Shown: in pieces, positions 39,010 to 46,396 of the stretch
Layout: each line of letters opens with the position of its first letter
Numbering within the stretch: position 1 is the first letter of the stretch
Assembly (NCBI GenBank): GCA_013141115.1
Contig: JABFRP010000002.1
Span: 1,724,647-1,788,646 of the forward strand
DNA: 64,000 nt
Source of the DNA: Ferruginibacter sp.
Lineage (GTDB): Bacteria > Bacteroidota > Bacteroidia > Chitinophagales > Chitinophagaceae
Direction: 5' to 3'
Program-made: the position numbers and the translations under genes
The notes under the pieces: generated by a model
The model's input: the letters and a program-made list of their open reading frames with translations, nothing else
The model's database searches: none
What the model was told of the DNA's origin: nothing

Positions 39010-40438
39010 TTTTTTTACCAACCCATATATCAAACAACTGAGGTTCTATCAAACTCTGCCAATCAATCCTCAATGCATTGCCATGTACAATGGTTGCACT
39101 CTTACGCAGCGGTAAGCGTACATAATAATCACCAAAGGTTTGGCCAGCCAGCATATTCATCTGGTGGTCGGCAAGCCACATAGCTACCTGTGCAATTTGT
39201 GCCGGAAATTCTTCGTACTCTATACCATAAAATTTATCTACATCCAGTAAAATATAACTGCCAATATCGGTTACAGTTTGGCCTTTCAGTTGCAGTTTTA
39301 AAATTTCAATTTCTAACAGGCGTAATTCACGATAGGCAATAATTAAAAAATTGCCGCAGCCGCAGGCAGGGTCTAAAAAACGCAGCTTGCTCATGCGTTC
39401 GTGCAGCTTGCGTAAGTTATTGGTGCTGCTTTTTGCCTTTTCAAATTCGGCCCACAGCTCATCTAAAAAAAGCGGCTTAATCAGTTTTAAAATATTTTTT
39501 TCGCTGGTGTAGTGTGCGCCAAGATTTCTTCTTTCTTTTGGGTTCATCACACTCTGGAACATACTGCCAAATATGGCGGGGCTAATTTTGCTCCAGTCCA
39601 TATAACAACAATTGAGCAATGCCTGCCGCATCTTACTGTCAAAGCTTGCCGTGGGCAGCGGCTCTTCAAACAGGCGGCCATTTACGTAAGGGAATTCGGC
39701 TAGCTGTTCATCTAAATTTTTATAACGTTTATCCACCGGCGTGTTCAATACCTGAAAGAGTTCCTGCAGTTTTGCGGCCAGGTCGCTGCCATCAATAGCG
39801 GTGCGTTGTTCAATATAATCCTGCAACTGCTGTTTTTCAAAAATGGTAGTGTCTTCGGCAAACAGGCAAAATAAAATGCGTACCAAATAAATTTCCAGCA
39901 CATGGCCGCTGTAGCCAATTTCTTCCAGGCTATCGTGCAGTTTGCCCATGCGCATCGCAGCATCAATATTTGCAGTATCCTGTTCTTTGTATGTTTTTTT
40001 CTGGTAACCACTTATAAAACCAAACAGGCCCACATGCTTTACAAAATCCTGCAATAAAAATTCGTGGGTGCTTTGTTCTTCGGTATCGTACAGTTTAAAA
40101 ATATTAAAGTCGCACACTAAAATATATTTGGGCAGTTCGTGTGCTGGTAATGTTTGTGCATATTCTTTGGCCTGGGTAAAAGCCTTGTTTAAATCTTTAC
40201 CCAGGCTTTTCATTTCTACCAGTATCACGCCTTTCCACAACAGGTCGATATAACCATCGGCATTGTTCAGCTTTTTTACTTTATGTTCAAAAGTGCCCAC
40301 CTTGCGGCGGCTGATGTCGAACACGTTAAAGAAAGCGTCTAAAAAAGGTTTGGCATCAGCTTCCTCACGTTGGGTATTTTGCCATTCTTTACTAAAGGCA
40401 GTAGCACGGGTTTTAATTTCGTTCCAGCTTAAGGGCAT
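38993..40438 (-). CDS. N-terminal fragment: nuclease, helical domain, SAM motif
   Basis: A 481-residue product from the ATG at 40438 to the in-frame TAG. It contains the PD-ExK nuclease domain (about 1-150), the helical linker (about 160-250), and the first part of the methyltransferase with the SAM-binding motif near residue 355. The catalytic NPPF motif is missing from this fragment. Confidence 0.8.
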   Translation of the reverse strand: MPLSWNEIKTRATAFSKEWQNTQREEADAKPFLDAFFNVFDISRRKVGTFEHKVKKLNNADGYIDLLWKGVILVEMKSLGKDLNKAFTQAKEYAQTLPAHELPKYILVCDFNIFKLYDTEEQSTHEFLLQDFVKHVGLFGFISGYQKKTYKEQDTANIDAAMRMGKLHDSLEEIGYSGHVLEIYLVRILFCLFAEDTTIFEKQQLQDYIEQRTAIDGSDLAAKLQELFQVLNTPVDKRYKNLDEQLAEFPYVNGRLFEEPLPTASFDSKMRQALLNCCYMDWSKISPAIFGSMFQSVMNPKERRNLGAHYTSEKNILKLIKPLFLDELWAEFEKAKSSTNNLRKLHERMSKLRFLDPACGCGNFLIIAYRELRLLEIEILKLQLKGQTVTDIGSYILLDVDKFYGIEYEEFPAQIAQVAMWLADHQMNMLAGQTFGDYYVRLPLRKSATIVHGNALRIDWQSLIEPQLFDIWVGKKTTQAA

Positions 40439-40937
40439 GATGTGGGTTGAAAATGAATTAACAAATTAATTAAATATCGGCTAACAACAAGCTCTTCAAT
40501 AATTGTATAAGCAGTTTCTTTAGCTATCATGTAAATGTGTAAGGGTTTTCAAATATAGTAATTAAAAGGGCTTGCAAGCTTCCACCGTTTTTTAACCCCC
40601 GCCAGTTTCCGTTATTACACTGTTGCAAAGCAGGCCTGCATTTTACAATTTTGTATCAGCAGGGCGAGGTAAATAACGGGTTTAAAAAATTGCATTTTTA
40701 AAAATAGCATAGTATATTGGTAATTCTTTCAAGCCTGTTTATAATCTCACACACCACAATCCTGTATTCTTTCATGTTTTGGTTTTACTGTTCTCACATT
40801 GCGGAGAACTCAGCTACTAATTTAAGCAATCGCAATTTTTGCAGCCATTGGTGCAGCATATATCATGTGGCAGCACTGTGTGTTACTATTACCGGTAAGC
40901 CGAAAACGGGTTAAGAGTAGGCATAAAAAAATACATC
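40439..40937. other. Non-coding stretch between restriction gene and FRG gene
   Basis: About 500 bp upstream of two divergent accessory genes. A 65-codon open frame at 40717-40914 has no homology signal and unusual composition, and I do not call it. The region contains the first copy of the leader repeat at 40891-40922. I see no tRNA, att core or transposase remnant. Confidence 0.5.
40891..40922 (+). repeat. Leader repeat, copy 1
   Basis: ACCGGTAAGCCGAAAACGGG followed by TTAAGAGTAGGC, ending 15 nt before the FRG gene ATG. A second copy with about three differences lies at 42837-42869, ending 13 nt before another start codon. CCG-AAAA-CGG can form a small hairpin. Confidence 0.75.
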
Positions 40938-41222
40938 ATGTTTCACAAATCGTGGTTTACATTTTTAAACGAAATAGAAGCTGCTAAACTGGAGCTGGGT
41001 TTTAAAAGGAATGAGGAAATATTTTTCAGGGGCCATACACAAAGCAGCCACCAGTTGTTGCCGGGTTTATTCCGCAATCATGGCAGTGCTTTATCAAAAA
41101 AAGAATTGTGGGAAAATGAGTCGGATATGTTTTATGAATTCAGGGCAAGGGCTAAAGAAGTACACAATGGCAATTTAACCGATTGGGATATTCTTTTTTT
41201 ATATGCAACATCATGGTGTTAA
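40938..41222 (+). CDS. FRG-domain protein, N-terminal part
   Basis: A 94-residue frame with the FRGH motif at about residue 30 and the LLPGLFR motif at about 41. It ends shortly after the T7 tract with eight out-of-frame residues. Confidence 0.6.
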   Translation: MFHKSWFTFLNEIEAAKLELGFKRNEEIFFRGHTQSSHQLLPGLFRNHGSALSKKELWENESDMFYEFRARAKEVHNGNLTDWDILFLYATSWC

Positions 41223-41745
41223 AACAAGGCTGCTCGATTGGTCGGAAAGTTTTGGTGTGGCATTATATTTTTCGCTTTTAAATTTTGATGCAAGCTGGTC
41301 GTCGCCAACAATATGGATATTGAACCCTTACAGGCTTAATGAAATTTACCACAGTTCCCATGATATGTATGCACCCGAGAACCTGGATGTTATAGATAGC
41401 AAAACGGATCAAACCAGCTCTTACTCCGATTACCTCTTGTACAACAGGCCGGAAGATATGATATGGTGGAAACAACCACTGGCCATTTATCCCATCAGAA
41501 GGGTGGACCGGTTAACTACACAAGGGGGTTACTTTACCATTCAGGGTACCGATGTAAGGCCTATTGAAAATATTATACCTCCATCAAAAAAAATCTGGAA
41601 AAAAATTGAATTGCCCGCTGCCGCAGTACACAGTGCATTACTTTTTTTAGAGCAGGCCGGCATCAGCCATTACACTATGTTTCCCGATCTGGATGGTTTA
41701 TCTAACTATTTAAATAAAAAATATTTTAACCTTAAAATTGTTTGA
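41203..41745 (+). CDS. FRG-domain protein, C-terminal part
   Basis: A 180-residue frame beginning with MQHHGVKTRLLDWSES, the core of the FRG domain. The N-terminal motifs are missing because of the T7 frameshift just upstream. The ATG is an internal codon of the intact gene. Confidence 0.6.
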   Translation: MQHHGVKTRLLDWSESFGVALYFSLLNFDASWSSPTIWILNPYRLNEIYHSSHDMYAPENLDVIDSKTDQTSSYSDYLLYNRPEDMIWWKQPLAIYPIRRVDRLTTQGGYFTIQGTDVRPIENIIPPSKKIWKKIELPAAAVHSALLFLEQAGISHYTMFPDLDGLSNYLNKKYFNLKIV

Positions 41746-41773
41746 TCTTTTTTAAAACCTGATAATTTTTGTT

Positions 41774-42835
41774 ATGACAGATACTACAACAACAGAACCA
41801 ACCAACCCTGGTAATGAAATTACCGGCAGCGGAAAATTTTGGGCCGGCCTGCTGCTTATTGTTTTAACCTCGGCAGCAATTCTTTTAGTAATTGCCTACT
41901 GGCCCAACAAAATGCCCGATATAAAAGATGGAGATGATGCAGCCTGGTACACCTGTAAATGTTTTAATGTTACGCTAATAGAAAAAACAGACTGTATGTT
42001 TATTTGTGATAGAGACAGCCTTAAGAGAAGTGCTGATTCGGTGGAAGCAAAGATAAACCGGGTAAATGTGGAGATAAAATTAAATGATACAGCTGTTGTA
42101 AAAAAAGATAGCATAACAATTAAAAAACTTAAAGATTCGTTGCAAGTGTTGCAAAAATTAAGTGTAAACCTGAAGACGACTATTTTATGCGGCGGTAATG
42201 TAAAACGAATACACCTTAATACCATCTTATTATTATTGGTAGCATTGATGGGTTTTTTGGGTAACATGGTACATATTGCTACCTCCTTCACCACTTTTGT
42301 AGGCAACCAAACATTTAAAAGAAGCTGGATACTTTGGTATTGCGTTAAGCCTTTTACCGCAGCAGGATTGGCGGTGATTCTTTATTTCATCATAAGGGCG
42401 GGCTTTTTAAGTTATGGCACCGGGGCAAGTGGTGTAAGCTTATATGGCATACTCTCTCTATCTGCACTTGCTGGTTTGTTTACTGACAGTGCTACTTTAA
42501 AATTAAAAGAAGTTTTTGAAGTGATATTTAAACCTAAGGATGACAGGAAGGATAAATTAGTGGAGTTGCTATTTAGTATAACAACCGTATCGCCTTTAAC
42601 CATTGCGGCATTGGGTACAAGTACCATAACATTAACGGGTAAAAACCTGGATAAAGCAGATCTTAAAATTACAATTGATGGCAAACCCGCTGAAACAACT
42701 TTGGTAACAGCCGAAAAAGTAGAACTAAAATATACTCCTTTGGCTGCAGCCATTGCTGTAGGTAAAGCGGTATTACTGGTAACAGACAAAGCGGGCAAAA
42801 CACCATTTACAAAAGATATTACTATTACTAAATAA
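41774..42835 (+). CDS. Four-helix membrane protein with C-terminal IPT/TIG-like domain
   Basis: A 353-residue protein. Helix 1 is at about residues 23-45. A charged, coiled-coil-like region of about 100 residues follows (KDSITIKKLKDSLQVLQKL). Three more helices lie at about 145-165, 185-207 and 215-238. A C-terminal domain ends the protein (SPLTIAALGTSTITLTGKNL, ...ITIDGKPAETTLVTAEKVEL) and resembles an IPT/TIG fold. No whole-protein family was recognised. It lies 28 nt after the FRG gene, in a probable operon. Confidence 0.6.
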   Translation: MTDTTTTEPTNPGNEITGSGKFWAGLLLIVLTSAAILLVIAYWPNKMPDIKDGDDAAWYTCKCFNVTLIEKTDCMFICDRDSLKRSADSVEAKINRVNVEIKLNDTAVVKKDSITIKKLKDSLQVLQKLSVNLKTTILCGGNVKRIHLNTILLLLVALMGFLGNMVHIATSFTTFVGNQTFKRSWILWYCVKPFTAAGLAVILYFIIRAGFLSYGTGASGVSLYGILSLSALAGLFTDSATLKLKEVFEVIFKPKDDRKDKLVELLFSITTVSPLTIAALGTSTITLTGKNLDKADLKITIDGKPAETTLVTAEKVELKYTPLAAAIAVGKAVLLVTDKAGKTPFTKDITITK

Positions 42836-42836
42836 A

Positions 42837-42869
42837 CCGGTTAGCCGAAAACGGTATTAAGAGTAGGCG
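42837..42869 (+). repeat. Leader repeat, copy 2
   Basis: ACCGGTTAGCCGAAAACGGT followed by ATTAAGAGTAGGC, just after the stop of the membrane-protein gene and 13 nt before the next ATG. It matches copy 1 at 40891-40922 with about three differences. Confidence 0.75.
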
Positions 42870-42882
42870 ATAAAAATTTTTT

Positions 42883-43389
42883 ATGGCAAAGAAGAAAAAA
42901 CCGACTAAAACAAATAAGTTAAAGCTAATTAAGGCTGCGGATATGATAGAAGGGTTTTCTGTAACTTCTTCTGAAAAAGATACATCCGATTCACCTATAC
43001 AGGATATACTAAATGTAACTGATTCGTATCGGATAAAAAATATCGGGAGTCCGCTAACTTTTAATTTAATTTTTAAAACAAAGGGAGTGGGTGCTATTAC
43101 TAATGCGGTACTTCATAATGCTATTACTTCCACAGATAAACCAATTGTTGTAAACGAAAAAGATTCATTACAATCACATCCAATAGAAATGGATACTGTG
43201 GCAAACAGGCAGTTTTTGGAAATGCGTTCAATAGTTGCCGCAACTAATTTAACTCCTGTACCGGCCGACCTGGAGGTGGAATTTTTAATTTCCGGAGGAG
43301 TGGAAGATAAGCTTTATGCCATACCTGCCGCATCTTTTAAAGAGGTCGGAGATCAAATCGTTCTTGAAATATCTATTTTCTTCTTTTAA
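42883..43389 (+). CDS. Unknown soluble protein of the FRG operon
   Basis: A 168-residue protein with a lysine-rich N-terminus (MAKKKKPTKTNK), no signal peptide and a beta-rich body (SPLTFNLIFKTKGVG, ADLEVEFLISGGVEDKLYA). It ends in four aromatic residues, IFFF. No family was recognised. The leader repeat in front of it suggests control shared with the FRG gene. Confidence 0.6.
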   Translation: MAKKKKPTKTNKLKLIKAADMIEGFSVTSSEKDTSDSPIQDILNVTDSYRIKNIGSPLTFNLIFKTKGVGAITNAVLHNAITSTDKPIVVNEKDSLQSHPIEMDTVANRQFLEMRSIVAATNLTPVPADLEVEFLISGGVEDKLYAIPAASFKEVGDQIVLEISIFFF

Positions 43390-43394
43390 CGTAA

Positions 43395-44642
43395 ATGACA
43401 AGTAAAATGAAACAGGCTACTATTTTCTTTATAGTAATGTATATCAGCATCTCCGCAAAATGTCAAAGCACTTTACCGGATTCAATCGATATTAATTTAT
43501 TGAATGCCCCTTCTAATGCGGCATTTAATTTAATGGGTATATCTCCCAGTTCTATAGATAAGCCTACGGATTTAAATGCTTTTCGATTGTCTATCCAAAA
43601 CGCTACCAATAGTTTTACAAAACTGCCGTCTAACTATGCAGTGGAAATTTCGCCTGCTGCTTTATTCAATAAAAAAAGCCAAACTCTTCAGCAGTTTAAT
43701 TCAAATAAATTTAACGAGGTTTTTTGGCAAAGTTTTAGCGTATCAATCGGTATTACGCAATCTGATAAAGAAGATAAAGAAACCAATGATTCATCTTCTT
43801 TTACAAAGCTTGGCTTTGGTTTAAAAGCTTCCTTTATAAGGCCGCATTGGAATGCAACAACTGTTCAGAAGATTGATAGTTTTTACTATTATTTGGCTTT
43901 GGCAGATAGTGAGTATGTAAAAATTGCAAAGCCCCTTTTTGAATCTAATACAAAATTAACTGAACTAAAATTATTAATGACTACAGCCCCGGGAGAAAAA
44001 ATTGATTCATTAATAGGGCTGCAAAAAGCATTAAGACAGACTCTAATAGACGACTTAAAAAAATCAATACAAACAGGTGCTTTTGCAAAAGCATCAGCTG
44101 ATTTAAAGGCTTATACTAGAGGGCTTAAAATTGAACGAAAAGGTCCATTTCTCGATTTCGCAACAGGAATTGCACTTGATTTTCCTGACAATAAATTCAA
44201 TAATTCTCTGGTAAGCAAAGCTGGGGCATGGCTTACCGGCGGGTACGAAAATGGTAATAAAGGACTTTCTATTTTAGCTATTGGCAGGTACTTGTTTCAG
44301 CCAGATAAAATATTTGCAGATGATAGCGGTAAGATAAAAGCAAAGAACATTTCCACCATTGATGCGGGTGCAAGGTTAGTGTTCAATGGTTTTGAGGGAA
44401 AATTTTCTTTGAGTACCGAAGCTATATATCGAAGTGTTTTAAAAAAGAATGTAATTGCACCTTCCTGGCGCCTTGTATTTAATACAGAATATGATATTGG
44501 GTTTAACCAGAAAATTACGCTAGCCTTGGGAAGAAACTTTGATGGTACAATTTCTAAAGGCGGCAACCTGATTGCAGCCTTGAATTTTATAAAAGGATTT
44601 GGCAGCAATAAAAAAATTACTAAACCTGATACAAATAATTAG
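43395..44642 (+). CDS. Secreted barrel-like protein of the FRG operon
   Basis: A 415-residue protein with a signal peptide (ends SAKCQ; the ATG at 43407 is an equally good start). The C-terminal half has strands typical of outer-membrane barrels (GPFLDFATGIALDFP, GLSILAIGRYLF, KITLALGRNFDGT, NLIAALNFIKGFG). It follows the 168-residue gene by 5 nt. A 14-bp palindrome inside the gene (44079-44092) encodes AFAKASA. No family was recognised. Confidence 0.6.
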   Translation: MTSKMKQATIFFIVMYISISAKCQSTLPDSIDINLLNAPSNAAFNLMGISPSSIDKPTDLNAFRLSIQNATNSFTKLPSNYAVEISPAALFNKKSQTLQQFNSNKFNEVFWQSFSVSIGITQSDKEDKETNDSSSFTKLGFGLKASFIRPHWNATTVQKIDSFYYYLALADSEYVKIAKPLFESNTKLTELKLLMTTAPGEKIDSLIGLQKALRQTLIDDLKKSIQTGAFAKASADLKAYTRGLKIERKGPFLDFATGIALDFPDNKFNNSLVSKAGAWLTGGYENGNKGLSILAIGRYLFQPDKIFADDSGKIKAKNISTIDAGARLVFNGFEGKFSLSTEAIYRSVLKKNVIAPSWRLVFNTEYDIGFNQKITLALGRNFDGTISKGGNLIAALNFIKGFGSNKKITKPDTNN

Positions 44643-45265
44643 TACTACATATCATTTTGTAAAAAATCACATCCTTCTATACAACATCAGCTTTATTGAA
44701 TAATGTACCCACCATCAAATCATATGTTGTATAATCTCTTCATTTATGGTAATTAAAGCAACTGGTTGAGTAAACCGCCATTTATTTTGGCCGCCACAAA
44801 ACAATTTTATCCGATTTTTTTCCGGCTTGTTGGGTAATATTTTTTTACACATTTGTAATAAACCTGGTCTTTTTGAGTTATAAACATTAATTACATTTTA
44901 ATCTAATTTTAATAAGGATAAATTACCTTTGCTTTACCCTAAATGCAATTGCACTAATATTCCGTAATCGCTATTATAAAATATTAACGTTGTATTTAAT
45001 TCACCCTGATCCTAGAACGATTGCCATATGTATTATGTAAAGATTTTCTTTTTATTGGTAGTAGCACTACTATCTTTTTGTGCAGATGCTTTAAAGAAGA
45101 GATTCACATCTTCTCACTAACAGCATTTACATTGTAAAACTCCTTTCCAGCCTTGTGCAGGCAGATTTTCCGCAGTATTTGGTTCCTTCATGATTATTAT
45201 TAGTCAAAAATTTTACTGAAAATCAGTTAGTTACAAAGGTGTAGTTAAAAATACTTCCTCTTTTG
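44643..45265. other. Long AT-rich intergenic region before the ribosomal block
   Basis: About 620 bp with no well-supported gene. It holds a perfect -7 box TACCTTTG at 44924-44931, with no good TTG at the expected distance, and one short candidate frame at 45028-45120. No RNA gene was recognised. Confidence 0.5.
45028..45120 (+). CDS. Candidate 30-residue membrane or lipoprotein-like peptide
   Basis: ATG TAT TAT... encodes 30 residues: a basic start, a hydrophobic core (IFFLLVVALLSFC) and a basic tail (KKRFTSSH). It lies 97 nt after the TACCTTTG box. The cysteine after LLSF resembles a lipobox. It is too short to be sure that it is translated. Confidence 0.25.
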   Translation: MYYVKIFFLLVVALLSFCADALKKRFTSSH

Positions 45266-45266
45266 T

Positions 45267-45298
45267 TTGGAAAAACGTAATAAACGGGCTTACCTTCG
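45267..45298 (+). promoter_or_regulatory. Promoter of rplM-rpsI
   Basis: TTG at 45267-45269 and TACCTTCG at 45291-45298 are spaced by 21 bp. This fits the Bacteroidota consensus with one change in the -7 box. The start of rplM lies 133 nt after the -7 box, which leaves a leader of roughly 125 nt. Confidence 0.65.
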
Positions 45299-45431
45299 CC
45301 GTCCCAAAAAAGCTATAGGCATATTGTATATAGTTTTAAGGGCGGATGTACCGGGATGGCGATACTCCGATTGTTTAAAACCGCTTTTATACTGCACCGT
45401 AACAATTGCAGCAAGGGCTAAAAAAATTAAA

Positions 45432-45875
45432 ATGAGCAAATTACATTTCACCACCAAGCATGCTAACGAGGCTACCGTTACACACAACTGGTACGTTGTA
45501 GATGGTACTAATCAAACCGTAGGGCGCATGTGTGCAAGAATTGCAGCTGTTCTTAGAGGTAAGAACAAAGCCTACTTTACTCCACACGTAGATTGTGGAG
45601 ATTTTATTATCGTGATCAATGCTGAAAAAGTAAAATTGACCGGTAACAAAATGGACGAAAAAGTATATGACCACTTTACAGGTTACCCAGGTGGCCGTAA
45701 AGAAGAAATTGCAAAAGATCTTCAAAAACGCAGACCAGAAGTGCTTATTGAAAGAGCAGTAAAAGGTATGTTACCTAAAAACCGTTTGGGCCGCCAGTTG
45801 TACAAAAAATTATTTGTATACGCAGGTGCAGCACATCCGCATGGCGCACAACAACCAAAAGAATTAAAATTTTAA
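45432..45875 (+). CDS. rplM: 50S ribosomal protein L13
   Basis: A 147-residue L13 starting MSKLHFTTKHANEATVTHNW. Family motifs are WYVVDGTNQTVGRMCARIA, GDFIIVINAEKVKLTGNK, and VKGMLPKNRLGRQLYKKL. A reading from 45267 would add 55 residues that overlap the promoter, so I place the start at 45432. L13 is an early assembly protein of the large subunit. It lies 25 nt before rpsI, the usual order. Confidence 0.97.
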   Translation: MSKLHFTTKHANEATVTHNWYVVDGTNQTVGRMCARIAAVLRGKNKAYFTPHVDCGDFIIVINAEKVKLTGNKMDEKVYDHFTGYPGGRKEEIAKDLQKRRPEVLIERAVKGMLPKNRLGRQLYKKLFVYAGAAHPHGAQQPKELKF

Positions 45876-45900
45876 TTTAAACATTCCCAATTTATAATAA

Positions 45901-46290
45901 ATGGAAAAGCAAAAAAACGCAGTCGGCCGCAGAAAAGAAGCTGTAACACGTGTTTTCCTTAGTAAAGGAGAAGGCAAAATTACAATCAACGGCAAAGACT
46001 ATAAAGTCTACTTCCCACTGGTATATTTACAAAACCAGGTAGAAGCGCCTTTTAAAACGATTGAAGCAACTGATAAATTTGATGTGGTTATTAATGCTAC
46101 CGGTGGTGGTGTTAAAGGCCAGGCAGAAGCTGCAAAACTGGGTATTTCCCGTGCATTACTGGAAGTAAGTTTAGATTACCGTCCGGCTTTAAAAGCTGCT
46201 GGTTTATTAAAACGTGATCCACGTGCTGTAGAACGTAAAAAACCAGGTCGCAAAAAAGCAAGAAGAAGCTTCCAGTTCAGCAAACGTTAA
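45901..46290 (+). CDS. rpsI: 30S ribosomal protein S9
   Basis: A 129-residue S9. It starts with KQKNAVGRRKEAVTRVFLS, carries GGGVKGQAEAAKLGISRALL, and ends with the basic tail that reaches the P site (KKPGRKKARRSFQFSKR). Length and motifs are normal. It is cotranscribed with rplM. Confidence 0.97.
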   Translation: MEKQKNAVGRRKEAVTRVFLSKGEGKITINGKDYKVYFPLVYLQNQVEAPFKTIEATDKFDVVINATGGGVKGQAEAAKLGISRALLEVSLDYRPALKAAGLLKRDPRAVERKKPGRKKARRSFQFSKR

Positions 46291-46301
46291 TCTGGCTGAT
46301 G

Positions 46302-46364
46302 GTTCATGGTTAATAGTTCATAGCAAATTGCATTACTATCAACCATAAACTATGAACTATGAAC
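46302..46364. repeat. GTTCATAG-type dispersed repeat with inverted arms
   Basis: Several degenerate copies of GTTCATRGTT lie between rpsI and rpsB. An exact 11-bp inverted pair is ATAGTTCATAG (46313-46323) and CTATGAACTAT (46350-46360). It looks like an intergenic repeat family rather than a clean terminator, since no T-run follows. Confidence 0.6.
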
Positions 46365-46396
46365 AATATTTAAAATAACTACTTTAATAATACACG

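Larger units (their letters stand above)
37604..40438 (-). pseudogene. MmeI-like type IIL restriction-modification gene with in-frame stop
   Basis: One reading frame of 945 codons runs from 40438 to 37604 with a single TAG at 38993-38995. The N-terminus carries a PD-ExK nuclease motif (DGYIDLLWKG, then VEMK). A helical spacer follows, then the methyltransferase motif I (LRFLDPACGCGNFLI), motif IV (DYILGNPPFYGS, after the stop) and a target-recognition region at the C-terminus. This is the one-chain nuclease-plus-methylase layout of MmeI-like enzymes. Between FDI and ERFDYILGNPPF there are about 30 extra residues, coded by two palindromes. The stop lies in the first palindrome. It is either inactivated, expressed by readthrough, or split into two chains. 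Confidence 0.8.
40938..41745 (+). pseudogene. FRG-domain gene with a T7 frameshift
   Basis: The two overlapping frames 40938-41222 and 41203-41745 together give an FRG-domain protein. Frame 1 has FFRGHTQSSHQLLPGLFR and WENESDMFYEFRARA. Frame 2 has MQHHGVKTRLLDWSESFGVA. The break is at seven T (41194-41200). With six T the frame would read DWDILF-YMQHHGVKTRLLDW, which fits the family core. The restored product would be 268 residues. FRG-domain proteins occur in defence-associated and phage-response contexts, but their activity is poorly known. Cause of the shift: mutation, slippage or sequencing error. Confidence 0.8.

Noticed and set aside
40717..40914. 65-codon open frame before the FRG gene
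   Set aside because: Composition is not protein-like, no domain is visible, and it runs into the leader repeat.
45320..45420. tRNA-like stretch in the rplM leader
   Set aside because: GGGCGGATGT and GGGATGGC pieces looked tRNA-like, but no acceptor stem or anticodon arm can be folded by eye.
45267..45431. 55-residue N-terminal extension of L13
   Set aside because: It overlaps the promoter and has no L13 homology; MSKLHF at 45432 is the family start.
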